The position numbers were made by a program, and so were the translations under genes. From positions 744,001 through 808,000 of the forward strand of contig NZ_WOWO01000002.1 of assembly GCF_009831455.1 (NCBI RefSeq): a stretch of DNA of 64,000 nucleotides, written 5' to 3'. Below the pieces are notes generated by a model. That model had not been told where the DNA came from. It saw nothing but the letters and a program-made list of their open reading frames with translations, and did not search any database. Each line of letters starts with the position of its first letter. Position 1 is the first letter of the stretch. This DNA is from Salinirussus salinus (GTDB taxonomy: Archaea > Halobacteriota > Halobacteria > Halobacteriales > Haloarculaceae). Of the stretch, positions 6,005 through 15,029 are shown one piece after another.

Positions 6005-8614
6005 ATGCCACAGGGGTACGACCACGCGCGGGTCCAGGAGTTCTGGCAACACGCCTGGGACCGCGAGAACGTCTACGAGCTGGGCGAGGCCGCCGACCCG
6101 ACCTACGTGCTGGGGATGTTCCCCTACACCTCCGGCAGCCTCCACATGGGCCACGTCCGCAACTACGCCATCACGGACGCTTACGCCCGCTACCGGCGGA
6201 TGCGCGGGGATGACGTCCTCCACCCGATGGGATGGGACGCCTTCGGCCTGCCCGCCGAAAACGCCGCCTACGAGCGCTACACCGACCCCCAGTCCTGGAC
6301 CGAGGCCTGCATCGAGCGGATGCGCGAGGAGATGGAGTCGCTGGGCTTTGGCTACGACTGGTCCCGCGAGGTCACCACCTGCGAGCCCGAATACTACCGG
6401 TGGAACCAGTACTTCTTCCGCCGGTTCTACGAGGAGAATCTGGTCGAGTACACCTCCGCGGCGGTGAACTGGTGTCCTGACTGCGAGACGGTGCTCGCTG
6501 ACGCCCAGGTCGACGAGCACGACGGCGAGGAGGTCTGCTGGCGCTGTGAGACGCCAGTCGGCCGCCGCGAGCTCGACCAGTGGTTCTTTACGATCACCGA
6601 CTACGCCGACGAACTCCTGGAGGGGCTCGAGGACCTGGAGGGGTGGCCCGACAGCGTCCGGGAGATCCAGCGCAACTGGATCGGCAGACAGGAGGGCGAC
6701 GCGGTGACCTTCGAGGTGCCCGGCCACGGCGAGGTCGACGTCTTCACCTCGCGGCTGGATACTGTCTGTGGCGCGACCTACGTGGCCGTGTCGCCGGGCC
6801 ACGACCTGGCGGTCTCGCTGGCCGAGGACGACGAGGACGTGGCCGCCTACCTCGAGCGGACCCGCGGAGACGGGGGGATGACCGGCGTCGAAACCGACGC
6901 GGTCGCGGTCAACCCGGTCACCGGCGCGGAAGTCCCGGTCTACGTCGCCGCCTACGTGCTCGACGACGTCGGGACCGGCGCCGTGATGGGCGTGCCGGCA
7001 CACAACGACCGCGACCACGCCTTCGCGCTGGAGCACGACCTCCCGATCCGGCAGGTGGTCGAGCCGGTCGAGGGACCGGACCCCTTGCCCGGCGAGCCCT
7101 ACACCGGCGAGGGGATGCTCACCGACAGCGGGGCGTACGACGGCCTCGCGAGCGCCCCCGCCCGCGAGCGCATCCGCGAGGACTTCACCGAGGTCGAGCC
7201 CGAAACCACCTACCGGCTGCGGGACTGGCTCATCTCCCGCCAGCGGTACTGGGGGACGCCGATCCCCGTCGTCCACTGCGAGGAGTGTGGCCCGGTGCTC
7301 GTCCCCGAGGAGGACCTGCCCGTCGAACTGCCCGAGTTCGTCCAGACGACCGGCAACCCGATCGAAGCGATCGACAGCTTCGTCGAGACGGAGTGTCCCG
7401 ACTGCGGCCGGCCGGCGGAGCGCGAGACCGACACGATGGACACCTTCGTCGACTCCTCGTGGTACTTCCTGCGGTACCTCTCGCCGGACCTGGAGGAGGC
7501 GCCCTTCGATGCCGAACTGGCCAACGAGTGGCTCCCCGTCGACGCCTACGTCGGCGGCGAGGAACACGCGGTGCTCCACCTGCTGTACATCCGGTTTTTC
7601 GCCCGGGCGCTCGCGGACCTGGAGCTGCTCGAGCACCGCGAGCCCGTCCAGCGGCTGATCAACCAGGGGACAGTGCTCCACGGCGGCGAGAAGATGTCGA
7701 AGACGGGAGGCAACGTCGTCGCACCCCACGAGTACGGCCCCGAAACGACGAGACTGTTCGTGCTCTCGGCGGCCCACCCCGAACAGGACTTCGAGTGGAC
7801 CGCCAAGGACGTCTCCACGGCCTACGACCTCCAGCAGCAGGTCCACGGGCTGGCCCAGGATTTCGTCGAGCGCGATGACGTCAGGGAAGAGCGCCGGTCC
7901 CACGACGAGTACGTCGCCCGCGAGGTCGACCGGACGGTGCTCGCGGCCGCGGAGGACTACGACCGCTTTCGCTTCCACCAGGCCGTGACGGAGGTCCGGC
8001 GGCTCGCGGACCTCCTGGGCCAGTACCGCGCCTACGACACGCCACATGAGGCAGTCTACCGGCGCGGGCTCCTGGTGCTGGCCCGCCTTATCGCCCCCAT
8101 CACCCCCTATCTGGGCGAGGAGGTCTGGAACATGCTCCGGGGCGGCGGGCTGGCCGTCGAGGCCGACTGGCCGGCCGTCGAGCACGAGGTCGACTCCTTC
8201 GCCGCCGAACGGGATCTGGTGGGCACGCTGCGTGCGGACGTCCGGGACATCGTGGACGTCGCGGGCCTGGAGGACCCCGGACACATCGAGGTGGCGCTGG
8301 CCCCCGAGTGGAAGTACCGCGCCCACCGGCTGGCCCGGGAGGCCGACCCCGACGCCGCCGTCGTCGGCCTTCTGATGAACGACGAGGCCGTCGGGCGACA
8401 CGGCGAGGCCGCCCAGGCCTACGCCGAGGACCTGCAGGCGAGGGCTCGCGAACTGGAGCCGGCGCTGGACGCCGACACCGAGCGCGAGGTGCTGGAGCGG
8501 GCGGCGTGGCTGCTCGACGACGAGTTCGGAGCCGACGTGACCGTCCGGCGCGCCGAGGACGGCGAGATGGCCCGGAAGGCCGAGCCCGGGAAGCCGGCGA
8601 TCCACATCTCCTGA
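6005..8614 (+). CDS. leuS: leucyl-tRNA synthetase, bacterial type
   Basis: This 869-aa class I synthetase charges tRNA-Leu. The HIGH-type motif is HMGH (47-50) and the KMSKS-type motif is KMSKTGG (from about 563). The WDAFGLPAENAA block, the QRNWIGR motif, the zinc cysteines CPDCETVL/CWRCETPV and the editing-domain stretch SRLDTVCGATYVA are all present. Overall pattern and length fit bacterial rather than archaeal LeuRS; bacterial-type LeuRS is known in haloarchaea (for example both Natrialba magadii copies). ATG 6005 was chosen over in-frame codons further upstream because homology begins there and a TATA box precedes it. Confidence 0.96.
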   Translation: MPQGYDHARVQEFWQHAWDRENVYELGEAADPTYVLGMFPYTSGSLHMGHVRNYAITDAYARYRRMRGDDVLHPMGWDAFGLPAENAAYERYTDPQSWTEACIERMREEMESLGFGYDWSREVTTCEPEYYRWNQYFFRRFYEENLVEYTSAAVNWCPDCETVLADAQVDEHDGEEVCWRCETPVGRRELDQWFFTITDYADELLEGLEDLEGWPDSVREIQRNWIGRQEGDAVTFEVPGHGEVDVFTSRLDTVCGATYVAVSPGHDLAVSLAEDDEDVAAYLERTRGDGGMTGVETDAVAVNPVTGAEVPVYVAAYVLDDVGTGAVMGVPAHNDRDHAFALEHDLPIRQVVEPVEGPDPLPGEPYTGEGMLTDSGAYDGLASAPARERIREDFTEVEPETTYRLRDWLISRQRYWGTPIPVVHCEECGPVLVPEEDLPVELPEFVQTTGNPIEAIDSFVETECPDCGRPAERETDTMDTFVDSSWYFLRYLSPDLEEAPFDAELANEWLPVDAYVGGEEHAVLHLLYIRFFARALADLELLEHREPVQRLINQGTVLHGGEKMSKTGGNVVAPHEYGPETTRLFVLSAAHPEQDFEWTAKDVSTAYDLQQQVHGLAQDFVERDDVREERRSHDEYVAREVDRTVLAAAEDYDRFRFHQAVTEVRRLADLLGQYRAYDTPHEAVYRRGLLVLARLIAPITPYLGEEVWNMLRGGGLAVEADWPAVEHEVDSFAAERDLVGTLRADVRDIVDVAGLEDPGHIEVALAPEWKYRAHRLAREADPDAAVVGLLMNDEAVGRHGEAAQAYAEDLQARARELEPALDADTEREVLERAAWLLDDEFGADVTVRRAEDGEMARKAEPGKPAIHIS

Positions 8615-8648
8615 GCACGGCGCCGGCGAGCCACGACCGCTGCCGCCG

Positions 8649-9881
8649 CTACTGCTCCAGCCGGGTCACGTCCGCCAGCGTCTCGCGGCGCCGCACCACC
8701 CGCTCTTCCTCGCCCTCGATGGCCACCTCGGCCGGCCGGGGCTGTGAGTGGAACTGGTTTGCGAGCTCGTAGCCGTAGGCGCCGGCGTTGCCGATGGCGA
8801 GCACGTCCCCACGTTCGGGGCGCGCAATCGGTCGGTCCGTGCAGAAAACGTCGGCGCTGGTACAGCAGGGCCCGCCGACCGAGACCGGCTCGTCGGGGCG
8901 GTCGGGCGCCGAGACGTTCCGGATGTGGTGGTAGGAGTCGAACATCGCCGGCCGGATCAGCGTCGCCAGCGAGGCGTCGACGCCGACGACCGTCGTCCCG
9001 GGCGCCTCCTTGACCGTGTTGACGCGGGTCAGGATGCACTCGGCGTCCGCGACCACGTACCGGCCGGGCTCGAGTTTGAGTCGACCCGGGAGGTCGCCGA
9101 CGGCCTCCCTGACCCGGCTGGCGACCTCGTCCATGTCCAGGGGCTCCTCCTCCGGGCGGTACGGGACGCCGAAGCCGCCGCCGACGTCGACGAACTCGAG
9201 GTCCGTCCCGGCGGCCGCTGCGGCCTCGCGTGCCAGGTCGGCGATGCGGGCGATAGCCTCCACGTGGTCGTCAAGGTCCTCGCGGAGGACGCCGCTGCCG
9301 ACGTGGGCGTGGACACCGACAAAGTCGAACCGGTCATCGAGGTCAGCGGCCACTTCGGACACTCGGCCGGCCGGGACCCCGAACTTGGCGTCCTTGCCGG
9401 TGGCGACCTTCTCGTGGTGGCCCGTGCCGATACCCGGATTCACGCGCAGCGCGACCCGGCCGTCGTAGCCCCGCTCGGCCAGCCGGTCGAACGTATCTTC
9501 GGCGCCGCCGGTGACCGTCAGCCCGGGGTGTTCGGCCGCGAGGTCGACGGCGTAGTCCAGGTCCCGACCCGGAGGGTTGACCGCCGTGTACTGGAGCGTG
9601 TTCGGGTCCGCGCCGGCCTCGACGGCCCGCTGGAGCTCCCCGGCGGCGGCACACTCGATGTCCGCGCCCGCCTCCAGCAGCGTCTCCAGCACGGCTCGGC
9701 CGGTGTGTGCCTTCGCGGCGTACATCACGTGGGCGTCGGGGAAGGCGTCGGCGAAGCGGCGGTAGTTCGCCCGCACGCGGTCGAGGTCGAGCACGTACAG
9801 TGGCGTGGCGTGGTCCCCGGCCAGCCGGCACAGGCGCTCCTCGTCCCAGTCGGCCAGCCGGTAGGCGGGTGTCCCGGTCAT
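8649..9881 (-). CDS. lysA: diaminopimelate decarboxylase
   Basis: This 410-aa PLP enzyme of fold type III catalyses the last step of lysine synthesis, meso-diaminopimelate to lysine and CO2. The PLP lysine is K57 in MYAAKAH, the glycine-rich phosphate loop is in DVGGGFGVP, and a catalytic-type cysteine lies in GPCCTSADVF. Its ATG at 9881 starts 1 nt after the dapD stop, and it is the last gene of the dapA-dapB-dapD-lysA operon. It converges with leuS. Confidence 0.95.
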   Translation of the reverse strand: MTGTPAYRLADWDEERLCRLAGDHATPLYVLDLDRVRANYRRFADAFPDAHVMYAAKAHTGRAVLETLLEAGADIECAAAGELQRAVEAGADPNTLQYTAVNPPGRDLDYAVDLAAEHPGLTVTGGAEDTFDRLAERGYDGRVALRVNPGIGTGHHEKVATGKDAKFGVPAGRVSEVAADLDDRFDFVGVHAHVGSGVLREDLDDHVEAIARIADLAREAAAAAGTDLEFVDVGGGFGVPYRPEEEPLDMDEVASRVREAVGDLPGRLKLEPGRYVVADAECILTRVNTVKEAPGTTVVGVDASLATLIRPAMFDSYHHIRNVSAPDRPDEPVSVGGPCCTSADVFCTDRPIARPERGDVLAIGNAGAYGYELANQFHSQPRPAEVAIEGEEERVVRRRETLADVTRLEQ

Positions 9882-9882
9882 C

Positions 9883-10713
9883 TCACTCCCGGAGCGCGTC
9901 CTCCCGTTCGGTCGCCTCCAGGGTCTCCTCCTCGACGCCCGTCGCGACGACGGCGGGCTTGTAGGCGCCGCCCTCGAAGAGGTCGTGGTCGCCGACCGAG
10001 GACTCGACGTACCGGATGAACGCGCGGCGCTCGGGCGGCAGGTGGCCGTAGACGACCTCCTCCTCGACGAGGTCGTAGACCGGGATGCGGGGGGTCAGCA
10101 GCGTGTTCTCGCCGACGACGCTGTTCTCCCCGACGACGAACCCGGAGGTGACCCGGGTCCCCGCGCCCAGCGAGACGCCGTCCTCGATGACCACGGGCGC
10201 GTCTTCGACCGGTTCGAGCACGCCGCCGATGAGCGTGTTCGCGCCGAGTTTCACGTCGGCGCCGATCTGGGCGCAGGAGCCCACCGTATCGCAGGAGTCG
10301 ACGAGCGTGCCGTCGCCGACCCGCGCGCCGATGTTGACGAAGGAGGGGCTCATCATGATGACGTCCTCCCCGAGGTTCGCCCCGCGCCTGATCACGGTGC
10401 CGTCGGGCGTGTTGCGCGAGCCGCGCCCGCCCAGGTCGGCGGTGTCCGCGAGCGGGAGCACGTCGTTGTAGGTGACGCCGCCGTGCTCCCGGGCCTGGGT
10501 CTCCCGGAGCCCGAAGTTGAGCAGGATGCCCTGCTTGACCCACTCGTTCGCCTCCCACTCGCCGCCGGACTTCTCGGCGGCCCGGACGTCGCCCATCTCG
10601 AGGGCGTCGAGAAACGCATCCAGTGTCGCGTACTCGTCGCCACCGGCGTCGGCCGCCGTCAGCCCGTCCTGGTAGCGCTCCCAGAGCGTCTCGACCTCGG
10701 ATTGCAGGCTCAT
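9883..10713 (-). CDS. dapD: 2,3,4,5-tetrahydropyridine-2,6-dicarboxylate N-succinyltransferase
   Basis: This 276-aa protein has a central left-handed beta-helix of hexapeptide repeats (for example VNIGARVGDGTLVDSCDTVGSCAQIGADVKLGANTLIGG). It succinylates tetrahydrodipicolinate, so lysine synthesis here uses the succinylase branch. Its start overlaps the dapB stop by 4 nt and lysA follows after 1 nt, so all are probably co-translated. The N-terminal 60 residues are helical as in the family. Confidence 0.92.
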   Translation of the reverse strand: MSLQSEVETLWERYQDGLTAADAGGDEYATLDAFLDALEMGDVRAAEKSGGEWEANEWVKQGILLNFGLRETQAREHGGVTYNDVLPLADTADLGGRGSRNTPDGTVIRRGANLGEDVIMMSPSFVNIGARVGDGTLVDSCDTVGSCAQIGADVKLGANTLIGGVLEPVEDAPVVIEDGVSLGAGTRVTSGFVVGENSVVGENTLLTPRIPVYDLVEEEVVYGHLPPERRAFIRYVESSVGDHDLFEGGAYKPAVVATGVEEETLEATEREDALRE

Positions 10714-11471
10714 TGGTCGTCGATCACGTCCCCGAAGGTATACCAGCCCGGATCTCTGCCGGCGAGCCAGACTGCGGCGTCGAGGGCCCCCTCGGCGAAG
10801 ACCGCACGGTCCTCCGCCCGGTGGGTCAGGGTGAGCACCTCGTCGTTGTCGGCCAGCATGACCTCGTGCTCCCCGCGGACGTTCCCGGCGCGGCGGACCA
10901 TCACGCCGACCTCCCCTTCGCCTTCCTCGCGGGGCTGGATCCCCTCGCGGCCGTAGACCGTCTCGAAGTCGCGGTGCTCGGCGACGGCCTCCAGGATGGT
11001 CTTTGCGGTCCCGCTGGGGGCGTCGCGTTTGCCGTTGTGGTGGGTCTCCATCAGCTCGAGGTCGTAGCCCGGCAGCGCCTCAAGCGCGGGCCCGAGCGCG
11101 CGCAGGAACGCCTGGACGCCCCGCGAGAAGTTCGTCGCCTTCAGCACCGGCGTCGCGCCGCTGGCCTCCTGGACGACCGAGAGGTGACTCTCCTCCAGCC
11201 CCGTGGTCCCGACGACGAGCGCCACGCCCTCGGCGGCACAGACCTCGGCGAGGTCCGCCGTCGATTCGGGTACGGTGAAGTCCACGACGGCGGCGGGGTC
11301 GTGCTCCCGGACAGCGCCGGCGACCTCGTCCGGTGTAACGAGCGGGACGTCGGCGTCCGTGTCCGTGTCGACGTCGACGCCGAAGGCGACCTCGACGTCG
11401 TCGCGGTCGGCGGCAGTCTCGATGACGGTCCGCCCCATCCGGCCGGCGGCTCCGCTGACCCCGACCTTCAT
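10710..11471 (-). CDS. dapB: 4-hydroxy-tetrahydrodipicolinate reductase
   Basis: This 253-aa NAD(P)H-dependent reductase has the N-terminal Rossmann motif GVSGAAGRMG and the DapB signature around ELMETHHNGKRDAPSGTA, which holds the catalytic histidine pair and lysine. It reduces the product of DapA in lysine biosynthesis. It overlaps both neighbours by 4 nt (dapA stop/dapB start and dapB stop/dapD start), the sign of a tightly coupled operon. Confidence 0.94.
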   Translation of the reverse strand: MKVGVSGAAGRMGRTVIETAADRDDVEVAFGVDVDTDTDADVPLVTPDEVAGAVREHDPAAVVDFTVPESTADLAEVCAAEGVALVVGTTGLEESHLSVVQEASGATPVLKATNFSRGVQAFLRALGPALEALPGYDLELMETHHNGKRDAPSGTAKTILEAVAEHRDFETVYGREGIQPREEGEGEVGVMVRRAGNVRGEHEVMLADNDEVLTLTHRAEDRAVFAEGALDAAVWLAGRDPGWYTFGDVIDDQ

Positions 11472-12406
11472 CGGCCGGCCTCCACGACCTCGTCCGTCCC
11501 GCTGTCGCTATCCGCGGCGTCGAACGCCTCGTACTCGGCGAGCAGGGCCTCGAGGCGCTCGCGGTTTTCCTCGGTCAGGTCGGTCAGCGGCGAGCGCAGG
11601 CGCCCGGACATGTGTCCGCGGATCTCCAGAGCGGCCTTCACCGGGATGGGGTTTGTCTCCCAGAACATCGCCCGGAACAGCGGGCCGAGTTCGTGGTGGC
11701 GCTCGCGGGCCCGGTCGTAGTCGCCGGCCAGCGCGGCGTCCACGAGCGCGCTCATCCGCTCGGGTTCGACGTTCGCGGCGACGCTGATGCAGCCGGTGCC
11801 ACCGACCGAGAGCACGGGGAGGGTCATCCCGTCGTCGCCCGAGAGAACGTCGAACTCCTCCGTGCGCGTGCGCTCGACGACCTCGCTGATCTGGCCGAGG
11901 TCGCCGCTCGCGGCCTTGTAGCCCGCGATGTTCTCGTGAGTGGCCAGTTCCGCGACGGTCCCGGGTTCGATGTTCTGTCCCGTCCGTCCGGGGACATTGT
12001 AGACGATCTGGGGGACGTCGACGGCGTCGGCGATGGCCCGGTAGTGGTCGAGAAAGCCCTGCTGTTCGGGCTTGTTGTAGTACGGCGAGATCAGAAGCAG
12101 GCCGTCGGCGCCGGCCTCGACCGAGCGCCGGGACAGCGAGAGGGCCTCGTCGGTGTTGTTCGAGCCGCTGCCGGCGATGACGGGGACGTCCTCCGCGGCG
12201 TCGACGACTGCCTCGACGACCTCGACGTGTTCGTCGTGGGAGAGAGTCGCGGACTCGCCGGTCGACCCCACTGGAACGAGGCCGTCGACGCCCGCCGTCT
12301 CCAGGCGGCGGACGTCGTCGCGGAGCGTCTGGAAGTCGATACTGCCGTCGTCGTGGAAGGGCGTGCACATCGCGGGGTACACGCCGCCGAAGGTGTCGTA
12401 GTCCAT
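11468..12406 (-). CDS. dapA: 4-hydroxy-tetrahydrodipicolinate synthase
   Basis: This 312-aa TIM-barrel enzyme condenses pyruvate with aspartate semialdehyde. The Schiff-base lysine is K164 in AGYKAASGDL and the catalytic tyrosine is Y136 in VYNVPGRTG; GSTGES near residue 47 is the substrate-binding loop. It is first in the lysine operon. The 276-bp region before it has a strong TATA box only about 200 nt upstream, with a possible leader micro-ORF between. Confidence 0.94.
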   Translation of the reverse strand: MDYDTFGGVYPAMCTPFHDDGSIDFQTLRDDVRRLETAGVDGLVPVGSTGESATLSHDEHVEVVEAVVDAAEDVPVIAGSGSNNTDEALSLSRRSVEAGADGLLLISPYYNKPEQQGFLDHYRAIADAVDVPQIVYNVPGRTGQNIEPGTVAELATHENIAGYKAASGDLGQISEVVERTRTEEFDVLSGDDGMTLPVLSVGGTGCISVAANVEPERMSALVDAALAGDYDRARERHHELGPLFRAMFWETNPIPVKAALEIRGHMSGRLRSPLTDLTEENRERLEALLAEYEAFDAADSDSGTDEVVEAGR

Positions 12407-12492
12407 GTTGCTGGGGTGGAACGGTAGCGTTGAGTCAGTTGCGGTCGGTGCCGGAACGGGCCCGCGACGGGGGCGCCACGCCTGCCGCGAGC

Positions 12493-12588
12493 CTACCGTG
12501 ACCGGCGTTTCCGTTTCGAGAAGGAGACCACGGCACGCCCGACGCTGTTCGCGCCGGTAGCGAGAACAGGGACGACGCCGTGGTGCAT
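12493..12588 (-). CDS. candidate 31-aa leader peptide upstream of dapA
   Basis: ATG at 12588 opens a 31-codon frame (start MHHGVVPVLATGANS, basic tail SFSKRKRRSR) that stops at 12493, 86 nt before the dapA start on the same strand. A TATA box (TATAAACG on the minus strand) lies about 25-32 nt before this ATG, the usual distance for a leaderless archaeal gene. It has a short hydrophobic part and a Lys/Arg-rich end. It may be a real microprotein, a leader peptide of the lysine operon, or chance; no family is recognised. Confidence 0.4.
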   Translation of the reverse strand: MHHGVVPVLATGANSVGRAVVSFSKRKRRSR

Positions 12589-12611
12589 ACGTCGGAGATC
12601 CGCGCGGAGGC

Positions 12612-12620
12612 GTTTATACG
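12612..12620 (-). promoter_or_regulatory. TATA box upstream of the dap operon and its micro-ORF
   Basis: The minus strand reads CGTATAAACG. It is the best TATA match in the dapA-htpX divergent region and points toward dapA, about 180 nt before the expected leader of dapA. If it drives the dap operon, the mRNA has a long leader containing the 31-codon frame. Confidence 0.5.
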
Positions 12621-12682
12621 TTGTGTGTTGCGCCTGTCAGGAGCCGTTCACCTTTTCAACACCCGTCCCCTACCGTGGGGTG

Positions 12683-13600
12683 ATGGTACGACACATCGGT
12701 CTGAAACTCAGGATGCTCCTCTCCGGGACCATCCTGTTTGCCCTCTACGCCGGTGCGGCGGGGCTGGCGTACCTGGCCTTCGGCCAGAGCACGTCGATAC
12801 TCGCCCTGTTCGCGGTGGGGAGTGTCCTGCTGGTCGGCTTCCAGTACAAGTTCGGGAAGTGGGCCGCGCTGCGCAGCGTCGGCGCGGAAGACATGCCCGA
12901 GGAGGGACGGTATCAGGAGATCCACCACGCCGTCGAGCAGCTCAGCCGCGACATGGGCATCGACAAGCCACGGCTGATGGTCGCCGAGATGGGGATGCCG
13001 AACGCCTTCGCGGTCGGCCGGAAAGGCGCGGGCGTCGTGGTCGTCTCCCAGGAGATCATCGACCTGCTCGAGCGCGACGAGCTCGAGGGGGTGCTCGCCC
13101 ACGAACTGGCCCACATCAACAACCGCGACGTGGTGATGATGCTCCTTGGACAGAGCATCGCCTCCATGGTCGGTATCGTCGTCCAGTACGTCGTCATCTT
13201 CGCGGGCGACAACCGCGGGCTGGCGGACTTCTTCATCGGGATGATCGCGGGGACCATCGCGCAGTTCCTCGTGATGATCTTCGTGTTCGCGATCTCCCGG
13301 TACCGGGAGTACGTCGCCGACAGCGACGCCGCCGAGTACACGGGCAACCCCGATGCCATGGCCCGCGCCCTGGAGAAGATCCAGCAGGGCGCCAAGGCCA
13401 AACAGGAGGCCCGCGCCGAGGCCAGGGCCAGCCGCGGTCGCGGCCGTGGCCGGGGTCGCCAGCAGCGCCAGCAAAACGACGGACTCTCCGACGAGGTCGC
13501 CGCCCTCTGTATCTTCGGCGGCGAGCGGGGGATCCTGGCGACGATCTTCGCGACCCACCCGCCGGTCGAGAAGCGCATCCAGAAGCTCCGCAGCCGCTGA
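12683..13600 (+). CDS. htpX: HtpX-like M48 membrane metalloprotease
   Basis: This 305-aa protein has two N-terminal TM segments (about 12-32 and 38-53), the zinc motif HELAH (140-144), and a second membrane hairpin after it (about 157-200). The downstream zinc-ligand region includes EYVADSDAAEY. HtpX degrades damaged membrane proteins. An RG/Q-rich basic stretch (about 235-265) is an insertion common in haloarchaeal forms. I chose ATG 12683 (MVRHIGLKLR) because an earlier in-frame ATG at 12623 adds a non-homologous lead. Confidence 0.92.
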   Translation: MVRHIGLKLRMLLSGTILFALYAGAAGLAYLAFGQSTSILALFAVGSVLLVGFQYKFGKWAALRSVGAEDMPEEGRYQEIHHAVEQLSRDMGIDKPRLMVAEMGMPNAFAVGRKGAGVVVVSQEIIDLLERDELEGVLAHELAHINNRDVVMMLLGQSIASMVGIVVQYVVIFAGDNRGLADFFIGMIAGTIAQFLVMIFVFAISRYREYVADSDAAEYTGNPDAMARALEKIQQGAKAKQEARAEARASRGRGRGRGRQQRQQNDGLSDEVAALCIFGGERGILATIFATHPPVEKRIQKLRSR

Positions 13601-13688
13601 GCGCCGTCCGCGGACTTCCCGCCCCCGCAACCCGCGGCCGTCGACCGCCCGACCCAAGAGGTTTGTTCGCCCCGCCAGTAGCGGGCGC

Positions 13689-14186
13689 ATGTCCACGACA
13701 CACCCCGGCCAGCGGGTCGCGGTTCTCGCCGACTCGCAGAACCTCTATCACACTGCACAGAGCCTCTACTCCAGGAATATCGACTACGCGTCACTCCTGG
13801 AGGCGGCCACGGACGGACGGACGCTGACCCGCGCCATCGCCTACGTCATCAGAGCCGACGCCCCCGAAGAGGAGTCCTTCTTCGAGGCCCTGGAGGACAT
13901 CGGCTTCGAGACCCGGATCAAGGAGATCCGCACTTTCGGCGACGGCTCGAAGAAGGCTGACTGGGACGTGGGGATGAGCCTGGACGCCGTTTCGCTGGCC
14001 CCCCACGTCGACACCGTCGCGCTGTGTACCGGCGACGGCGACTTCGCCCGCCTGTGCCGGTATCTCAGACACGAGGGCGTCCGCGTCGAGGTGTTCAGCT
14101 TCGAGGAGTCGACCGCAGAGTCCCTGCGGGAAGCGGCCGGCTTCTTCACGGACATGAGCGCGGATACCTCCCGCTTTCTGCTCTAA
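13689..14186 (+). CDS. NYN domain (LabA/DUF88-type) protein
   Basis: This 165-aa protein is a single NYN/PIN-like nuclease-fold domain. VAVLADSQNLYHTA carries the first acidic residue, KADWDVGMSLDA the middle one, and ALCTGDGDFARLCRYLR the CTGDGDF motif. NYN proteins are predicted metal-dependent ribonucleases; the target RNA here is unknown. ATG 13689 lies at the expected N-terminus. Its stop overlaps by 3 nt the stop of the convergent small membrane protein gene. Confidence 0.87.
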   Translation: MSTTHPGQRVAVLADSQNLYHTAQSLYSRNIDYASLLEAATDGRTLTRAIAYVIRADAPEEESFFEALEDIGFETRIKEIRTFGDGSKKADWDVGMSLDAVSLAPHVDTVALCTGDGDFARLCRYLRHEGVRVEVFSFEESTAESLREAAGFFTDMSADTSRFLL

Positions 14187-14374
14187 ACCGGGCGCCCGTC
14201 TTCGCCGGAGATACCGGCCAGCAGTGCGCCGGCTGCCATGACGAACATTGCCACTGCCAGGGATACCGGCGGGAGGGGCGGAACGACCCCCCCCAGGACC
14301 CCGAGCATCACGACTGACCCGGCGGCGATGAGGAAGACGCCGGCCGTCATCTGTGCCGTTCCATTGTCTGGCAT
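14183..14374 (-). CDS. small two-TM membrane protein
   Basis: This 63-aa protein has two hydrophobic helices (about 8-30 and 35-54) separated by a PPLPP turn and a short charged C-terminus. No family is recognised. A TATA-like AATACTTATTCT precedes the ATG by about 25-35 nt, which supports expression. It converges with the NYN gene. Confidence 0.6.
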   Translation of the reverse strand: MPDNGTAQMTAGVFLIAAGSVVMLGVLGGVVPPLPPVSLAVAMFVMAAGALLAGISGEDGRPV

Positions 14375-14512
14375 GGCTCACCGTTTTTTCGGGGCGAGAA
14401 TAAGTATTACCGAATCCGACGGGCTGTGGTACGATGTGACATTGTAACTCGACTGAACCTTTCCGTATTGGGGCGGCGACGCCGTTTAGTAGGGTCGGCG
14501 GGAACGGGAGGC

Positions 14513-14992
14513 ATGACCGACGAACTGTCGACGCTCCGGACGGTCGCGACCTACCAGTTCGGACCGGGCGCGGGGGCGGCACTGGTCCCCCCGGGAGTGT
14601 CGGTGACGCACACCAGCTCCGGCCGGCCACGCCAGCTTCACACCGAGGCCGGCCGGCTGGCGACCTACGGGACGGACGGCCGGTTCACGCTCGGCGCGAC
14701 CGGTGGCAGGCGGCTCCAGGCGGCCCTCGGCCGGCCCCGATACCGTGTGGTGGTCGGCGACGAGAGCCGCCCGTACGTCGCCGACGGGCGCAACGCCTTC
14801 GCGAAATTCGTTCGCGAGGTAGACCCCGGAATCCGTCCGGGCGACGAGGTACTGGTTGAGCACGAGGACGGCGACCTGGTCGCCGTGGGGCGTGCGCGGC
14901 TGTCCGGGCCGGGGATGGAGTCGTTCGGCACTGGCGTGGCCGTGGCCGTCCGCGAGGGGGTCGGGGACGGGTCGGCGGCGGACCGCGCGTAA
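14513..14992 (+). CDS. PUA domain protein
   Basis: This 159-aa protein has a C-terminal PUA domain (about 80-155, with [42 protein letters not shown]). PUA domains bind structured RNA, notably tRNA and rRNA modification substrates. The N-terminal half has the small beta/alpha unit usual in archaeal stand-alone PUA proteins. NAC and a tRNA methyltransferase follow on the same strand, so the group looks translation-related. ATG 14513 is used rather than the in-frame upstream lead. Confidence 0.8.
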   Translation: MTDELSTLRTVATYQFGPGAGAALVPPGVSVTHTSSGRPRQLHTEAGRLATYGTDGRFTLGATGGRRLQAALGRPRYRVVVGDESRPYVADGRNAFAKFVREVDPGIRPGDEVLVEHEDGDLVAVGRARLSGPGMESFGTGVAVAVREGVGDGSAADRA

Positions 14993-15029
14993 CACAGCCC
15001 TTTTTGTCGGGGCCACCCGAAGCGAGTGT

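Noticed and set aside
5975-8605. 876-aa open frame antisense to leuS
   Set aside because: Very GC-rich DNA with strong codon bias produces long antisense frames; the leuS frame has clear family motifs and the antisense one has none.
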